From the NCBI RefSeq assembly GCF_006402735.1, contig NZ_CP017174.1, positions 8,536,001 to 8,600,000 on the forward strand: a DNA stretch of 64,000 bases, read 5' to 3'. Below the pieces are notes generated by a model. It saw only the letters and a list, made by a program, of their open reading frames with translations. It was not told the DNA's origin and did not search any database. Source of the DNA: Myxococcus xanthus (GTDB lineage: Bacteria; Myxococcota; Myxococcia; Myxococcales; Myxococcaceae). The translations under genes were made by a program, and so were the position numbers. Shown here in pieces: positions 33,394 to 42,548 of this stretch (position 1 is the stretch's first letter; each line of letters starts with the position of its first letter).

Positions 33394-34173
33394 TCACTCC
33401 CGCAGCAGTAGCCCTCCATCCAGCACCAGCTCGGAACCGGAAATCCACGACGCGCCCAGCAGGTAGCGCACCGCCTCGGCTACGTCCTCGGGGCGCCCCA
33501 GCCGTCCGAGCGGATGCAGCGCCCGCAAGCCCGCAAGCTGGGCATCCTGCCGCCGCGTGTACTCGGGCTCGGACAGCGGCCCCTCGCCGGGAGCCAGGCG
33601 CACCTCGCGCACCATGTCCGTCTCCACCACGCCCGGCAGCACCGCGCTGGCGCGCACGCCTCGCGCCGCACCCGCCAACGCCAGCACCTTCATCACCTGA
33701 AGGAGTCCCGCCTTCGCCGCGCTGTACACCGCGCTGGTGACGACGGGCCTCGTGGCCAGCGTGGACGCGATGAACACCTGCGCCCCACCCGGCTCCAGCA
33801 CCTCCAGTGCCTGCTCGCCCAGCCGCAGCGGCGCGATGAGGTTGACCTCGAGCTGCGCGCGCAGCGCGTCCTCGCCGATGTGGCCCGGCGGCTGGTGCAC
33901 CACCTGCCCCGCGCTGTGGACGAAGCCGTCCAGCCCTCCCAGCAACCCGGCGGCACGGCGAAGCAGACCCTCGCGGGCTTCCAGCGAGGCCAGGTCACAC
34001 GGCAGCGCGAAGGCCTGTCCCGGCCATGCTGTCGTCAGCGACTCCAGCACCTCCGCGCGCCGGCCCACCACCACCACCTGCCCCCCCGCGCGCAGCAGGG
34101 CCTCCGCCACCGCGCGGCCAATACCCGTCCCACCGCCAGTGACGAGCACCTTGCGCGTGCCCACCTCACGCAT
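33394..34173 (-). CDS. Short-chain dehydrogenase/reductase
   Basis: 259 aa. TGGGTGIG cofactor motif, an Arg pair favouring NADP (VVGRRAEV), and the active site Ser-Tyr-Lys in IASTLATRPVVTSAVYSAAK. The C-terminal WISGSELVLDGG is typical. In place of NNAG it has HSAGQVV, so the first Asn is replaced. Substrate unknown. It lies 30 bp after the FolB-cupin gene on the same strand and may be the last gene of that operon, with a role in pterin or another cofactor metabolism as inference only. Confidence 0.85.
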   Translation of the reverse strand: MREVGTRKVLVTGGGTGIGRAVAEALLRAGGQVVVVGRRAEVLESLTTAWPGQAFALPCDLASLEAREGLLRRAAGLLGGLDGFVHSAGQVVHQPPGHIGEDALRAQLEVNLIAPLRLGEQALEVLEPGGAQVFIASTLATRPVVTSAVYSAAKAGLLQVMKVLALAGAARGVRASAVLPGVVETDMVREVRLAPGEGPLSEPEYTRRQDAQLAGLRALHPLGRLGRPEDVAEAVRYLLGASWISGSELVLDGGLLLRE

Positions 34174-34203
34174 GGAAGGCGCTCCTTGAAGACACGGCCC
34201 CGC

Positions 34204-35043
34204 TCACGGTTGGTGCTCCGCGGGAGAGCCCGGCGCCGCGGGCTCATCCAGCGGGTAATAGGAGTGGCCGGTGACGGGCAGCAGACCCTCCGGCGGCGGC
34301 TCGGTCTCCACCTCGTCCGACGAGATGAAGCCCGGCCTGTCCACACAGAGCACCGTCTGCTCCGTGGATGAAGGGTTGTCGTAGCGGTGCAGGAAGCCGC
34401 GCGGCCAGTGGAAGGCCATGCCCCGGGCCACCGGCTTGAACTGCAGCAGCAGCCCCGAGCCCAGCACCAGCTCGCTCTCCTCCATCTGCTGGTGCACGTG
34501 CGTGGGGATGCAGCCTCCCGGCTTCACCCGCAGCCGGTAGACGCCATAGCCCGCGCCCTCGTGGATGATGTCCACGCGGCCAAAGCCCTTCTCCTCCCGG
34601 CCGTACACCATCTCCGCGGCCATCCGGTGAATCTGGAGCGACGGCACCGCCAACCCGCCCAGCGCCAGCGGCTTCGTCACCCGCACCGTGGCAGAATGGA
34701 CCTGCGCGCGCGGGACGTCGTCGGTGGGCGGTGCCAGCACGTAGCGGCACACCGTCTCGACGGCGGACTCCAGCAGTTCGAAGCGGCAGGCCTCCAGCAG
34801 GAAGCGCAGCTCCCCCGCGAGCCGGCCGTAGTTCACCGTGTGCGCCAGCCTGCCTCCCACCGCGGCGGCGCGAGTGTCCAGGAACAGGGCCACGTCCAGT
34901 CGCAGCGGCTGGGCCGCGATGCGCTCCCTGTTGAAGATGCCCACGATGCAGTCCACCGTGAGGCCCCGCAGCTCGATGACGTCCAGCGGGCGGCCGTCCG
35001 GCGTCGTGACGACGGGGGGATGGAATGCGTGTTCGGCGCTCAT
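34204..35043 (-). CDS. folB: FolB-type dihydroneopterin aldolase fused to a cupin domain
   Basis: 279 aa from ATG 35043. Residues about 15-135 match dihydroneopterin aldolase: LTVDCIVGIFNRERIAAQPL with the conserved Glu, VNYGRLA Tyr and VTKPLALGG Lys. These enzymes split dihydroneopterin in folate synthesis. From about 150 to 255 a cupin follows, with ligands in PTHVHQQMEESE (HxH...E) and HRYDNPS. Normal FolB is about 120 aa, so the cupin is an addition; I do not know this fusion. Its ATG overlaps the stop of the FolM-like reductase gene (ATGA). The cupin could modify or sense a pterin. Confidence 0.83.
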   Translation of the reverse strand: MSAEHAFHPPVVTTPDGRPLDVIELRGLTVDCIVGIFNRERIAAQPLRLDVALFLDTRAAAVGGRLAHTVNYGRLAGELRFLLEACRFELLESAVETVCRYVLAPPTDDVPRAQVHSATVRVTKPLALGGLAVPSLQIHRMAAEMVYGREEKGFGRVDIIHEGAGYGVYRLRVKPGGCIPTHVHQQMEESELVLGSGLLLQFKPVARGMAFHWPRGFLHRYDNPSSTEQTVLCVDRPGFISSDEVETEPPPEGLLPVTGHSYYPLDEPAAPGSPAEHQP

Positions 35044-35765
35044 AGCTGTGCGCTCCTGCCGCCATCGACGGCGATGACCTGCCCGGTGATGTACGGCGCC
35101 TCGCGGGCGAGGAAGACGACGGTGCGGGCGATGTCCTCGACGTTGCCCTCGCGCCCCATGGGGATGCGGCGCAGCACCGCGTCGCGGGCCTCGGCGTCGA
35201 AGTCCTCGGGGAAGGCCACCGTGCCGGGCGACACGGCGTTGACCCGGATGTGCGGGGCCAGCTCCACCGCCAGCGCGCGGGTGAGCATGATGAGGCCCGC
35301 CTTGCTCACCGAATAGTGCGCGTAGTGGCTCACCGGCCGCTCCCCACCGACGTCGGTGAGGTGCACCACCAACGGGTCCTTGCCGGCGCGCAACGCGGGG
35401 AGCAGGGCCTGGGTGAGGAAGAAGGGCGCGTCCAGGTTCACCGCCATCATGGTGCGGTACTGGTCGCGGGAGATGGCGGCGAAGTCGATGCGCTCGAAGA
35501 GGCCCGCGTTGTGGACCACCACGTCCAGCGCGGGCCACGCCTCACGCACTTGCGCGGCCAGGGAGTCCACTGCCTCCGGGCGGCTCAGGTCGGCGGCGTG
35601 CAGGGTGACGCGACGGCCGAGGCCTCGGAGTTCGTCCGCCAGTGCTTCCAGCGGCTCAAGGGAGCGGTTCGCATGGAGCGCCAGGTCATAACCCGCGCGC
35701 CCAAGCGCCCGAGCCACCGCGCTGCCAATGCGGATGCCAGCCCCGGTGATGAATGCGGTCGCCAT
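35040..35765 (-). CDS. FolM/pteridine-reductase-like short-chain dehydrogenase
   Basis: 241 aa from ATG 35765; ATG 35774 adds MRR. The cofactor motif is TGAGIRIG, the TGxxxRxG form that separates pteridine reductases (PTR1, FolM) from ordinary SDRs with TGxxxGxG. It also has HNAG and the active-site HYAHYSVSKAG. FolM reduces dihydromonapterin or dihydrofolate with NADPH. Coupling by ATGA to a FolB-type aldolase supports a pterin substrate. No folE, folK or folP is in the window, so this may be a side pathway (tetrahydromonapterin-like) rather than main folate synthesis. Confidence 0.85.
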   Translation of the reverse strand: MATAFITGAGIRIGSAVARALGRAGYDLALHANRSLEPLEALADELRGLGRRVTLHAADLSRPEAVDSLAAQVREAWPALDVVVHNAGLFERIDFAAISRDQYRTMMAVNLDAPFFLTQALLPALRAGKDPLVVHLTDVGGERPVSHYAHYSVSKAGLIMLTRALAVELAPHIRVNAVSPGTVAFPEDFDAEARDAVLRRIPMGREGNVEDIARTVVFLAREAPYITGQVIAVDGGRSAQL

Positions 35766-35886
35766 GCGGCGCATTCAGTAACAGGCCCGGCGGGGAAAGG
35801 CACTGCGGACCTGCTGCCGCGAGGCGCGCCGGGCTACCCCCGTATCCCGGCGCGCCCGCGGCGCGGTCCCCCGTGATTCGAATCGT

Positions 35887-36318
35887 CTAGCGGCGGCCGG
35901 CGCTGGCCATGTGCACCCGGCCCGGAGCGTAGGTCACCCACACCCACTCCTGGACCGGCTCGTAGCGGGCCGGCACCCAGCGCTGCTCGTAGAAGCCCCC
36001 GGTGCACCGGGTCACCCGCCCGCGGCGGTTGTTCCGCTCGCGGCACACCTCGGGGACCCACACTTGCTCGTAGCGGCCCTGCACCCAGCGGTTCACCGTC
36101 TGCAGTTCGTAGCGGCCGCGAGCGTGCGGCGGCGGCAGCGGCGCGGGTCCCGGGTGGCGGCGGGCGTCCACGTGGACACCGAAGTTGCCGCCGCGGTCGT
36201 CATGCCGGTGCTGCTGGGAGAACCGCGACTTCTCGTTGTCGTCCTTCGCATGCGCGGCCGTGGAGCCGAGGAACATCATTCCGAAAGCCAGCACCGCGAA
36301 ACCCGTCTTGAGCGCCAT
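35887..36318 (-). CDS. Small secreted Arg/Trp-rich protein
   Basis: 143 aa. ATG 36318 has GGAGGA upstream. Signal peptide (ALKTGFAVLAFGMMFLGSTAAHA). The mature part is His/Arg-rich, then has two related blocks, VQGRYEQVWVPEV and YEQRWVPARYEPVQEWVWV, each with aromatic and Arg residues, and two Cys. Similar small YXXXWVP-repeat proteins are common in myxobacterial genomes with no known function. It is divergent from a methyltransferase gene. Confidence 0.8.
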   Translation of the reverse strand: MALKTGFAVLAFGMMFLGSTAAHAKDDNEKSRFSQQHRHDDRGGNFGVHVDARRHPGPAPLPPPHARGRYELQTVNRWVQGRYEQVWVPEVCRERNNRRGRVTRCTGGFYEQRWVPARYEPVQEWVWVTYAPGRVHMASAGRR

Positions 36319-36444
36319 TGTCGTCCTCCTCCGTCGTCCTGCTTGAACCTTCTGACGGGGCACCCCGCGGAACATTCAATGCCCGATACCGGCCGCATTT
36401 TCAGAGGGAGGGGCCGGTGTGGGTGCGATACACCCCGAGACACC

Positions 36445-37161
36445 ATGTTCCACCGCAAGGGCCCCACCCTCCGGGAGCTGGCCGCGCAGGCCCTCACGTC
36501 CGTCGAGCACGGCTACGACCTGCTCGCGCCCAAGTTCGAGTACACGCCCTTTCGCACGCCAGACGCGGTGCTCGAGGCCGCCATTGCCCAGTTGGGCGCG
36601 CCCGGCAGCGTGAGCAGCGCGCTGGACGTGTGCTGCGGCACTGGCGCGGCCATGCGCTTCCTACGCCCGCTCGCGCGGGAGCGCGTCGTTGGCTTCGACC
36701 TCAGCCAGGGCATGCTCGACGAGGCCCGCCAGCAGCTCGCGCAGGCGCCGGGCGCCGCGGCGTTGGAGTTCAGCCAGGGCGATGCGCTGGCGCTTCCCTT
36801 CGACGGCGCGTTCGACGTCGTCACCAGCTTCGGCGCCTTCGGTCACATCCTCGAAGAGGACGAGCCGAAGCTCGTGCGTGGCGTCGCCCGCGCGCTGCGT
36901 CCCGGAGGCCGCTTCCTCTTCGTCACCGCGCACCCGCCGTCGAAGCTCCGTCCGGGCTACTGGATGGCCAAGGGCTTCAACGCCGCCATGCGCGCGCGCA
37001 ACGCGTTGTGGAAGCCGCCCTTCGTCATGTACTACCTGACGTTCCTGGTGCCCCGCGCCCGCGCGCTGCTCGAAGCGGAGGGCTTCACCGTCGAGGTGCG
37101 CGACGGCCTGATGCCGGAGCCCTTCTCGGTGCTGAGCACCGTCATCGCCACCAGGCGCTGA
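36445..37161 (+). CDS. Class I SAM-dependent methyltransferase
   Basis: 238 aa from ATG 36445. Motif I is ALDVCCGTGAAMRF, the acidic end of beta2 is VGFDLSQGMLD, and a DVVTSFGAFGH motif and LRPGGRFLFV follow, as in Methyltransf_11/25 proteins. Cytosolic. It would transfer a methyl group from SAM to an unknown small molecule or lipid. A hydrophobic stretch (PPFVMYYLTFLVPRAR) may bind the acceptor. Convergent with the Gre-like gene. Confidence 0.9.
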   Translation: MFHRKGPTLRELAAQALTSVEHGYDLLAPKFEYTPFRTPDAVLEAAIAQLGAPGSVSSALDVCCGTGAAMRFLRPLARERVVGFDLSQGMLDEARQQLAQAPGAAALEFSQGDALALPFDGAFDVVTSFGAFGHILEEDEPKLVRGVARALRPGGRFLFVTAHPPSKLRPGYWMAKGFNAAMRARNALWKPPFVMYYLTFLVPRARALLEAEGFTVEVRDGLMPEPFSVLSTVIATRR

Positions 37162-37172
37162 GCCCGGCTCAG
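37158..37172. terminator. Stop-codon hairpin between convergent genes
   Basis: CTGAGC-CCG-GCTCAG with the TGA of the methyltransferase gene in the left arm and that of the Gre-like gene in the right. No T tract. Confidence 0.35.
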
Positions 37173-37672
37173 GCCGCGGCGTAGTCCACGGCCGTCACCG
37201 TGTACTCCACGGGGCCGCGGGGGCGCACCACCACCACGGACTCGCCCACTTCCTTGCCCAGCAGGGCCCGGGCCAGGGGCGACTCCACGCTCAGCCGCCC
37301 CGCCTTCACGTCGGACTCGTCCGGCCCGACGATGCGGTAGCGCACCGGGCCGCCGTCCTCGTCCTCCAGTTCCACCCAGGCGCCGAAGAAGACGCGGCCG
37401 GCCTGCGAGGCGTCGGGCTCCACCACCCGCACCTCCTCGAGTACCGCCGCCAGCTCCTGCGCGCGCCGCTCGCGCTCCTTGCGGCGCACGCCCGCCTCCA
37501 GCTCCGTGAACTCACCCGCCTTGGGGTCCGGCCCCTGCGCCGCCGCCAGTTCCTCCTGGAGCGCCCGGTAGCCCTCCGGGGTGATGTAGCGCTTCTCCCC
37601 GGAGGACGCGCGTGGACGGACGGGCAGCACGCTGTCGTCGCCCGAGTCCTCCTTCGTGAATGCCTTCGACAT
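37169..37672 (-). CDS. Gre-family transcription elongation factor with altered tip
   Basis: 167 aa from ATG 37672. RYITPEGYRALQEELAAA opens a coiled coil as in GreB, and the C-terminal half (FFGAWVELEDEDG, SVESPLARALLGKEVGESVVV) is the FKBP-like RNA-polymerase-binding domain. The hairpin tip, GDxSENAEY in GreA/GreB and needed for transcript cleavage, is not recognisable; FTELEAGVRRKE stands in its place. It may compete with true Gre factors or act on polymerase without cleavage. A 25-residue N-terminal extension precedes the coiled coil. Confidence 0.83.
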   Translation of the reverse strand: MSKAFTKEDSGDDSVLPVRPRASSGEKRYITPEGYRALQEELAAAQGPDPKAGEFTELEAGVRRKERERRAQELAAVLEEVRVVEPDASQAGRVFFGAWVELEDEDGGPVRYRIVGPDESDVKAGRLSVESPLARALLGKEVGESVVVVRPRGPVEYTVTAVDYAAA

Positions 37673-37777
37673 GCCGGTCCTCTGTCGCCAAGCGGGCACG
37701 GCGGCGGGTTCGCTCGCGCGTTCGCGGAATCGGCCGTTAAGCTGCGCCCCCTTCCACGACCTAGCAAGGGTGAAGCC

Positions 37778-38452
37778 ATGACAGGACAGACGCAGCTCAT
37801 CGGCAAGCAGGGCCAGGCACTGGCGGGCTATCTGAGTGAAGCCCCGAAGGGCGACGCGCCCGGAGCGGTGGTGCTCATCCACGAGTACTGGGGCCTCAAC
37901 GGCCACACGCGCGACGTGGCGGACCGGCTGGCGCGTGAAGGCTTCACCGTCTTCGCGGTGGACCTCTACGAAGGTCGCGTGACGAAGGACGCCAACGAGG
38001 CGAACGCGATGCTGAAGTCCCTGGACTGGGGCAAGGCCACGGCGGACCTGCGCGCCGCGGTGGAGGCGCTGCGCGCGCGAAAGCCCGGCACCAAGGTGGC
38101 CATCATGGGCTTCTGCATGGGCGGCGCGTTGACGTTGCTGGCCGCCGCGAATGAGCCGGGGCTCGACGCCGCCGTGCCCTTCTACGGCATTCCGCCGGAG
38201 GAGGCCGCCGACGTGTCGCGCATCCGCGCGCCCGTGCTTGGGCACTACGCGACGAATGACGAATGGTGCTCGCCCGCGCGGGTGGACCTGCTGGAGCAGA
38301 AGCTGAAGAGCGGCGGCGTCTCCACGGAGATTCACCGCTACGACGCGCAGCACGCCTTCTTCAATGACACGCGTCCGGAGGTCTACTCACCGGACAACGC
38401 CGCGAAGGCGTGGCAGCGCACCGTGGACTTCCTCCACGCGAAGCTCGGCTGA
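37778..38452 (+). CDS. Dienelactone hydrolase family protein
   Basis: 224 aa, the standard length. VVLIHEYWGLNGHTRDVADRL-type opening (HEYWGLNGH), nucleophile Cys in GFCMGG, Asp in YATNDEWC and His in YDAQHAFFND match the Cys-His-Asp triad of dienelactone hydrolases. It hydrolyses lactones or esters in the cytosol; no aromatic catabolism genes are nearby, so the substrate is open. Confidence 0.92.
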   Translation: MTGQTQLIGKQGQALAGYLSEAPKGDAPGAVVLIHEYWGLNGHTRDVADRLAREGFTVFAVDLYEGRVTKDANEANAMLKSLDWGKATADLRAAVEALRARKPGTKVAIMGFCMGGALTLLAAANEPGLDAAVPFYGIPPEEAADVSRIRAPVLGHYATNDEWCSPARVDLLEQKLKSGGVSTEIHRYDAQHAFFNDTRPEVYSPDNAAKAWQRTVDFLHAKLG

Positions 38453-38477
38453 GCCTCGCGCGGAAGAGAGAACGGAC

Positions 38478-38948
38478 TCAGTTGCTGGTTTCAGGCGCCG
38501 CGGCGGGAGCCTCCGTCGCCGGCGTCTCCGGCACGGCGGGAGCCTCGGGGGTCGCGGGAGCAGCAGGGGCCTCCGCAGCCTCGGGCGCGGCGGCATCCGT
38601 CGCGGGCACCACCTGCAGGCGGTAGCTCCGAACGCCCTTGGGCAGCACGACCTCCACCAGCGGGTTCTCCTTCAGCAGCGCCGGCGTCACGTCGAAGGAC
38701 ACCCGGCCATCCTCGTCCGTGACGTAGGACTCGCGCGAACGGGAGTCCTCGCCCCAGAGCACCTTGGCGCCCTTCACGGGCTGGTTGGTGTCCGAGTCCA
38801 GGACGATGAGGTCCACCAGGGTGCCGGCCGTCACCGAGGAGCCCGCGGGCTGGACGACGTCGCGATAGAACGGACGCTGCGCGACGCAGGCGGCCAGCAG
38901 GGAGGAAGAGGCAAGGGCAAGGGTCAGCAGTTTGCGGCGAAAGCTCAT
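38478..38948 (-). CDS. Small lipoprotein with Pro/Ala-rich tail
   Basis: 156 aa from ATG 38948. Lipobox LLAAC. The mature domain (about 35-110) looks like a single beta-sandwich (TLVDLIVLDSDTNQPVKGAKVLWG; YVTDEDGRVSFDV), similar to carboxypeptidase-regulatory or Ig-like folds. The last 45 residues are Pro/Ala/Glu/Thr repeats (APAVPETPATEAPAAAPE). Probably an envelope lipoprotein with a flexible tether. Function unknown. Confidence 0.78.
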   Translation of the reverse strand: MSFRRKLLTLALASSSLLAACVAQRPFYRDVVQPAGSSVTAGTLVDLIVLDSDTNQPVKGAKVLWGEDSRSRESYVTDEDGRVSFDVTPALLKENPLVEVVLPKGVRSYRLQVVPATDAAAPEAAEAPAAPATPEAPAVPETPATEAPAAAPETSN

Positions 38949-39214
38949 GGAAAATTCCGTACGGGCAGGGATGGGGGTGCTGCCGGGCGCGGCAGCATAG
39001 CCGGAGGCCACCGTCCGCCAAGTCCGGCGCGCATCTTCGGGCGCCCCGACTCCGGTATCCAGGGACTCCGCGAGTATTCCGGAGGGGGAATTCCAGCGCC
39101 CGGCAGGTGGCCCGCCCCTCGATGCGGCCAGCGGCCCTTCCGCACACCCGCTGGCGTCACAAACTCATGACCATCAAGCACACGTTGATTTGCCCCCGAG
39201 GGAGGTAGCCAGAC

Positions 39215-39739
39215 ATGCCCGAGCGCATCCTGACGCAGGACCCGGAGAAGGCCCTCGCCGGTCCCAAGCCGCGCTACGAGTACGTCCGCCGGGAGATTCC
39301 CGCGGACCTGACCTTCAAGCCAGACACCATCAATCCGGTCCACAACCGGTTCATCGTGAGCACGCTGGTGATGGCGTTCACCAGCCTGGCCCTGTTCTTC
39401 CTGCCCATGTTCAACGGGCTCCTGGCCGGCACCTTCGGCGGCTTCCACGCGCGCAGGATGCCGCGCGCGCTCGGCGCGGCCGTCCTCTCCTCCGTCGCGG
39501 TGCCCGCCGCCCTCGCCTTCTTCCTCTTCATCGGTTCGGCGACCCAGGGTCACATCTTCTACGGCCTGGGCTTCTGGGGGTACACGGCGCTCTACGTCAT
39601 CGGACTCTTCATCGGCGCGGTGACGGGGGCCATCAGCCACCCGTTCTGGACGAGCTACAGAATCGGCGAGCCCGCCTCCGTCAGCGCACCTCGAACCCGA
39701 GTGCCAGACGCCGCTCCGCCGAGCCGGCCAACCACGTAG
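39215..39739 (+). CDS. Small integral membrane protein
   Basis: 174 aa. GGAGGTAGCC precedes ATG 39215. Three membrane helices: FIVSTLVMAFTSLALFFLPM, LGAAVLSSVAVPAALAFFLF and GYTALYVIGLFIGAVTGAI, with a Gly-rich loop (NGLLAGTFGGFHARRM) that resembles small DUF5518-like proteins. Hydrophilic ends. Its last 59 bp overlap the end of the convergent DUF4105 gene. Function unknown. Confidence 0.8.
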   Translation: MPERILTQDPEKALAGPKPRYEYVRREIPADLTFKPDTINPVHNRFIVSTLVMAFTSLALFFLPMFNGLLAGTFGGFHARRMPRALGAAVLSSVAVPAALAFFLFIGSATQGHIFYGLGFWGYTALYVIGLFIGAVTGAISHPFWTSYRIGEPASVSAPRTRVPDAAPPSRPTT

Positions 39740-42548
39740 AAGGCGACAGGGCTTCCCAGTGGGGCGTGGGCGAAATCGCCCCCTCCCACCGGACCTGCGC
39801 GCGGGGCGTGAGGAGCACGCCGAAGGGCCCCACGCGCCCCAGCCACATCTCCACTTGAAGCGCCGCGCCCGCCTCGTGGGTGAAGTGAGTGTCCCCCACC
39901 CGCCAGGTGGGCGCGTAGGCCGCCTCCAGCCGCACCGCGTTGGCGCCCGAGCCGAACAGCCCCATCCGGTGAGTCAGTGACAGGCGAGGTCCCGCGGCCG
40001 GCGTCAGCACATCCCGGTTCCAGTGCACTGCGGCCAGGCCGCCCACGCCCACCGTGGTGAAGCGCGAGAAGCGCGCGTCCTCGTCCAGCACCACCAACGC
40101 CTCCGCCTGCACCGACGCGCGATAGCGCAGCAGGCGCGCGTCGCTCGACGCCACGCGGGCCTCGGCACCCCAGCCGAGCGAATCCCAGAAGGAGTCACGG
40201 AATTGGGGAAGCTCGCGCAGCAGCGTGCGGTAGCCCAACAGCGTCAGGTCCGAGGCCACCACCTTGGGCAGCCCCCAGCGCGGTAGGAGAAACAGCTCGC
40301 CATCGAGCACCCGCAGCTCACTGCTCGGCTGGAAGCCGTGGAGTCGCGCATCGCCCAGCGCCTCGGCCATGCCCGCGGTGCGTAGCCCCACCAGGGGCCG
40401 GGCCGCTGCCCCTTCGGGAAAGTCCACGCCCAGGGCCACCATCACGCGCCCCGCTCCGGACTCCCGCAGCGCGCCTTCCGCCCAGGCCGTCTCCGCCGCC
40501 ACCTTGTGGCGCCGGTCTGCGTGCAGGAAGGCCACCGGGTCCACGGTCGCCAGCAAGCTGTCATTGAGCGTGCCCTGCACGTCGGTGGCACGGTGGAAGG
40601 TGGCCTCGGTTCGCTCGGCCCACACCAGCGTCCGCAGCTCCTCGGGCGTGGGTGGACGGCGCTCTGCGGAGGCCAGCGCGTCCTTCAGCAGGGTGGCGCG
40701 GTCCAACACCGCGAGCCTCCGCTGAAGCGCGTCCTCGGTCTCGAAGACGCGCTGGCGCTCGGCCGTGCCGGCCCGGGCCGAGCCCGCCACCGACACATTT
40801 ACCGCGAGCATCCGCTCGCGCTCGATTCGCAGGCGCTCGCCGTCGGCACGGTCCACCGCGGCGCGCTCCACCCGCACCGCGTGCGCCACGTAGGCATGCA
40901 AGTGCGCGCGGACCGTGTCGCGGGACGCCGTCTTCGCCGAGTGCATCAGCGCGGCCACCACCCCGGGCAGGTCATCATAGGCCTGGGCGCGGACCTGCGG
41001 CTCCGGCGACTCCAACCGGGCATGCACACCCCGGAGACGCGCGAGTTCATCTGCGCCGACATGTCCGGCCAGCGCGTCCAGTGCCTCCTTCTTTGCCGAG
41101 TGCGCACGCACCGCGCGATCCCCAGTGGACTCGAACGCATCCGGGATGTGCTCCAGGAGGGAGGACATCTCGCCCCCTGGCTCCTCCACCTGCACCCGGG
41201 CCAGGGTGTCCAGCGTGGCGGTGGGCAGGACCCAGAGCGTGCCGGGAGGACGCAGCTCCCGCCCACCCTCCAGCGCGCCGTTGAGCAGGAAGACGAGCGC
41301 GCTCGCGCAGTTGTCCGTGAAGAAGTAGTAGCCCATGTACCCACGGCGCTCGAGCTCCCACACCCGCTCCAGCATCCGCGCATCCGCGCCGGGCCTCAGG
41401 CGCAGGCGGAAGCGGCGGATGGAGCGCTGCTCCAGCTCCAGCGCCTCGTGGGACAAGTCGCCCATTGTCCCCGTGAGGAAGACGGTGTCGTAGGCCCCCG
41501 TCATTCCCTTCACCACGTAGCCCAGACCCTTGGACTCCATGCCTGTCAGCGCCACCAGTTGCACCACCCGCTCGAAGGCGGGCCCTCGTGGCACCTCGCC
41601 CTCGTGCCACACCGGGCGCAGAAGCAGGTGTCCGAAGAGGGACTCCGGCTGACGGCCAGTGGAGGCCACCAGCAGCACCTCGAAATGCGACAGGGACTCC
41701 AACTCCGCCCAGGCTTCGAAGGCGGGGCAGTCACCGCGCGGCGGCAGCGTGCCCAAGCCCGACGCTTCCAACTGCTCCGTCAGCGCACGGGCCTTGGAGA
41801 ACTCCTGACAGCGGACGTGGTCATCCACCGGCAGCGCGTCCGCGCGCAGGGACTCCACGGGCACGAGCAGTTCCTCGGCGAACGTCACCCAATCCAACGA
41901 GGCGCTGCGCTGGCCCATGGCGCGGCTGAAGGCTCCGGCGTAGCGAAGGCGGACCTCCTCCTTCCACACCAGGGGCCGCTCGAAGGGCTTCATCCAACCC
42001 GACAGCCGGCGCCAGGCCGGGGTGCCGCTCCAGCCTTTCGCATCATCCCAGCGCTGCATCACCGCGTGTACCACCGCGCGCCGGCGCCACAGCCGCTCTG
42101 ACTCCGCGTCCGTCAGCCGAGACAGGCGCAACGTGGCACGGCGCTCGTCCGATGGGGCGTACTGGTAGAGGTGGAACCGCGCGCGGCCCTCCGTCCAGTC
42201 GGGACGCGCAGGGGAGCCATCGCCCACGCCCAGCGGCGCGGCCTCCGCGTGCAGCACCAACTCCAGAGGACCTCCGGGTGGACGCCGCATCGCCGGAGGC
42301 AGGGCCTCCAGTCCCGCCTCCACCTCCGTCACCAGGTCCGCGTTGGCTGCTGCGGCGCCCCGTAGCACCACGCCCGCCTGCTCAAGCGCGTGGACGCGCA
42401 AGGCCAGGGCTTCATCTGCGTTCGCAAAGTCCACGTTGGCCCCCGTGGCGCCAAGCGGTACCACGCCCGCCTGCGCGCGCACGGACAGGGCATCTCCCGC
42501 GTGCACCGGCAGCGCGAAGACGAGCGCAAGCAGCCGCAGCCAGCGCAT
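39681..42548 (-). CDS. DUF4105 (Lnb N-terminal-like) envelope protein with C-terminal barrel
   Basis: 955 aa from ATG 42548. Signal peptide (MRWLRLLALVFALPVHA). Around residues 255-440 a DUF4105 domain has His in PESLFGHLLLRP and Cys in YYFFTDNCASAL, the Cys-His pair of an NlpC/P60-like papain fold; the domain has been renamed after Lnb, a lipoprotein N-acyltransferase. A long helical region (470-640) leads to a C-terminal part with many beta strands (FTTVGVGGLAAVHWN, ALQVEMWLGRVGPFG), likely an OM barrel. It overlaps the stop of the Ser-repeat lipoprotein gene (TGATG). A role in lipoprotein or lipid acyl transfer is inference. Confidence 0.8.
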   Translation of the reverse strand: MRWLRLLALVFALPVHAGDALSVRAQAGVVPLGATGANVDFANADEALALRVHALEQAGVVLRGAAAANADLVTEVEAGLEALPPAMRRPPGGPLELVLHAEAAPLGVGDGSPARPDWTEGRARFHLYQYAPSDERRATLRLSRLTDAESERLWRRRAVVHAVMQRWDDAKGWSGTPAWRRLSGWMKPFERPLVWKEEVRLRYAGAFSRAMGQRSASLDWVTFAEELLVPVESLRADALPVDDHVRCQEFSKARALTEQLEASGLGTLPPRGDCPAFEAWAELESLSHFEVLLVASTGRQPESLFGHLLLRPVWHEGEVPRGPAFERVVQLVALTGMESKGLGYVVKGMTGAYDTVFLTGTMGDLSHEALELEQRSIRRFRLRLRPGADARMLERVWELERRGYMGYYFFTDNCASALVFLLNGALEGGRELRPPGTLWVLPTATLDTLARVQVEEPGGEMSSLLEHIPDAFESTGDRAVRAHSAKKEALDALAGHVGADELARLRGVHARLESPEPQVRAQAYDDLPGVVAALMHSAKTASRDTVRAHLHAYVAHAVRVERAAVDRADGERLRIERERMLAVNVSVAGSARAGTAERQRVFETEDALQRRLAVLDRATLLKDALASAERRPPTPEELRTLVWAERTEATFHRATDVQGTLNDSLLATVDPVAFLHADRRHKVAAETAWAEGALRESGAGRVMVALGVDFPEGAAARPLVGLRTAGMAEALGDARLHGFQPSSELRVLDGELFLLPRWGLPKVVASDLTLLGYRTLLRELPQFRDSFWDSLGWGAEARVASSDARLLRYRASVQAEALVVLDEDARFSRFTTVGVGGLAAVHWNRDVLTPAAGPRLSLTHRMGLFGSGANAVRLEAAYAPTWRVGDTHFTHEAGAALQVEMWLGRVGPFGVLLTPRAQVRWEGAISPTPHWEALSPSTWLAGSAERRLALGFEVR

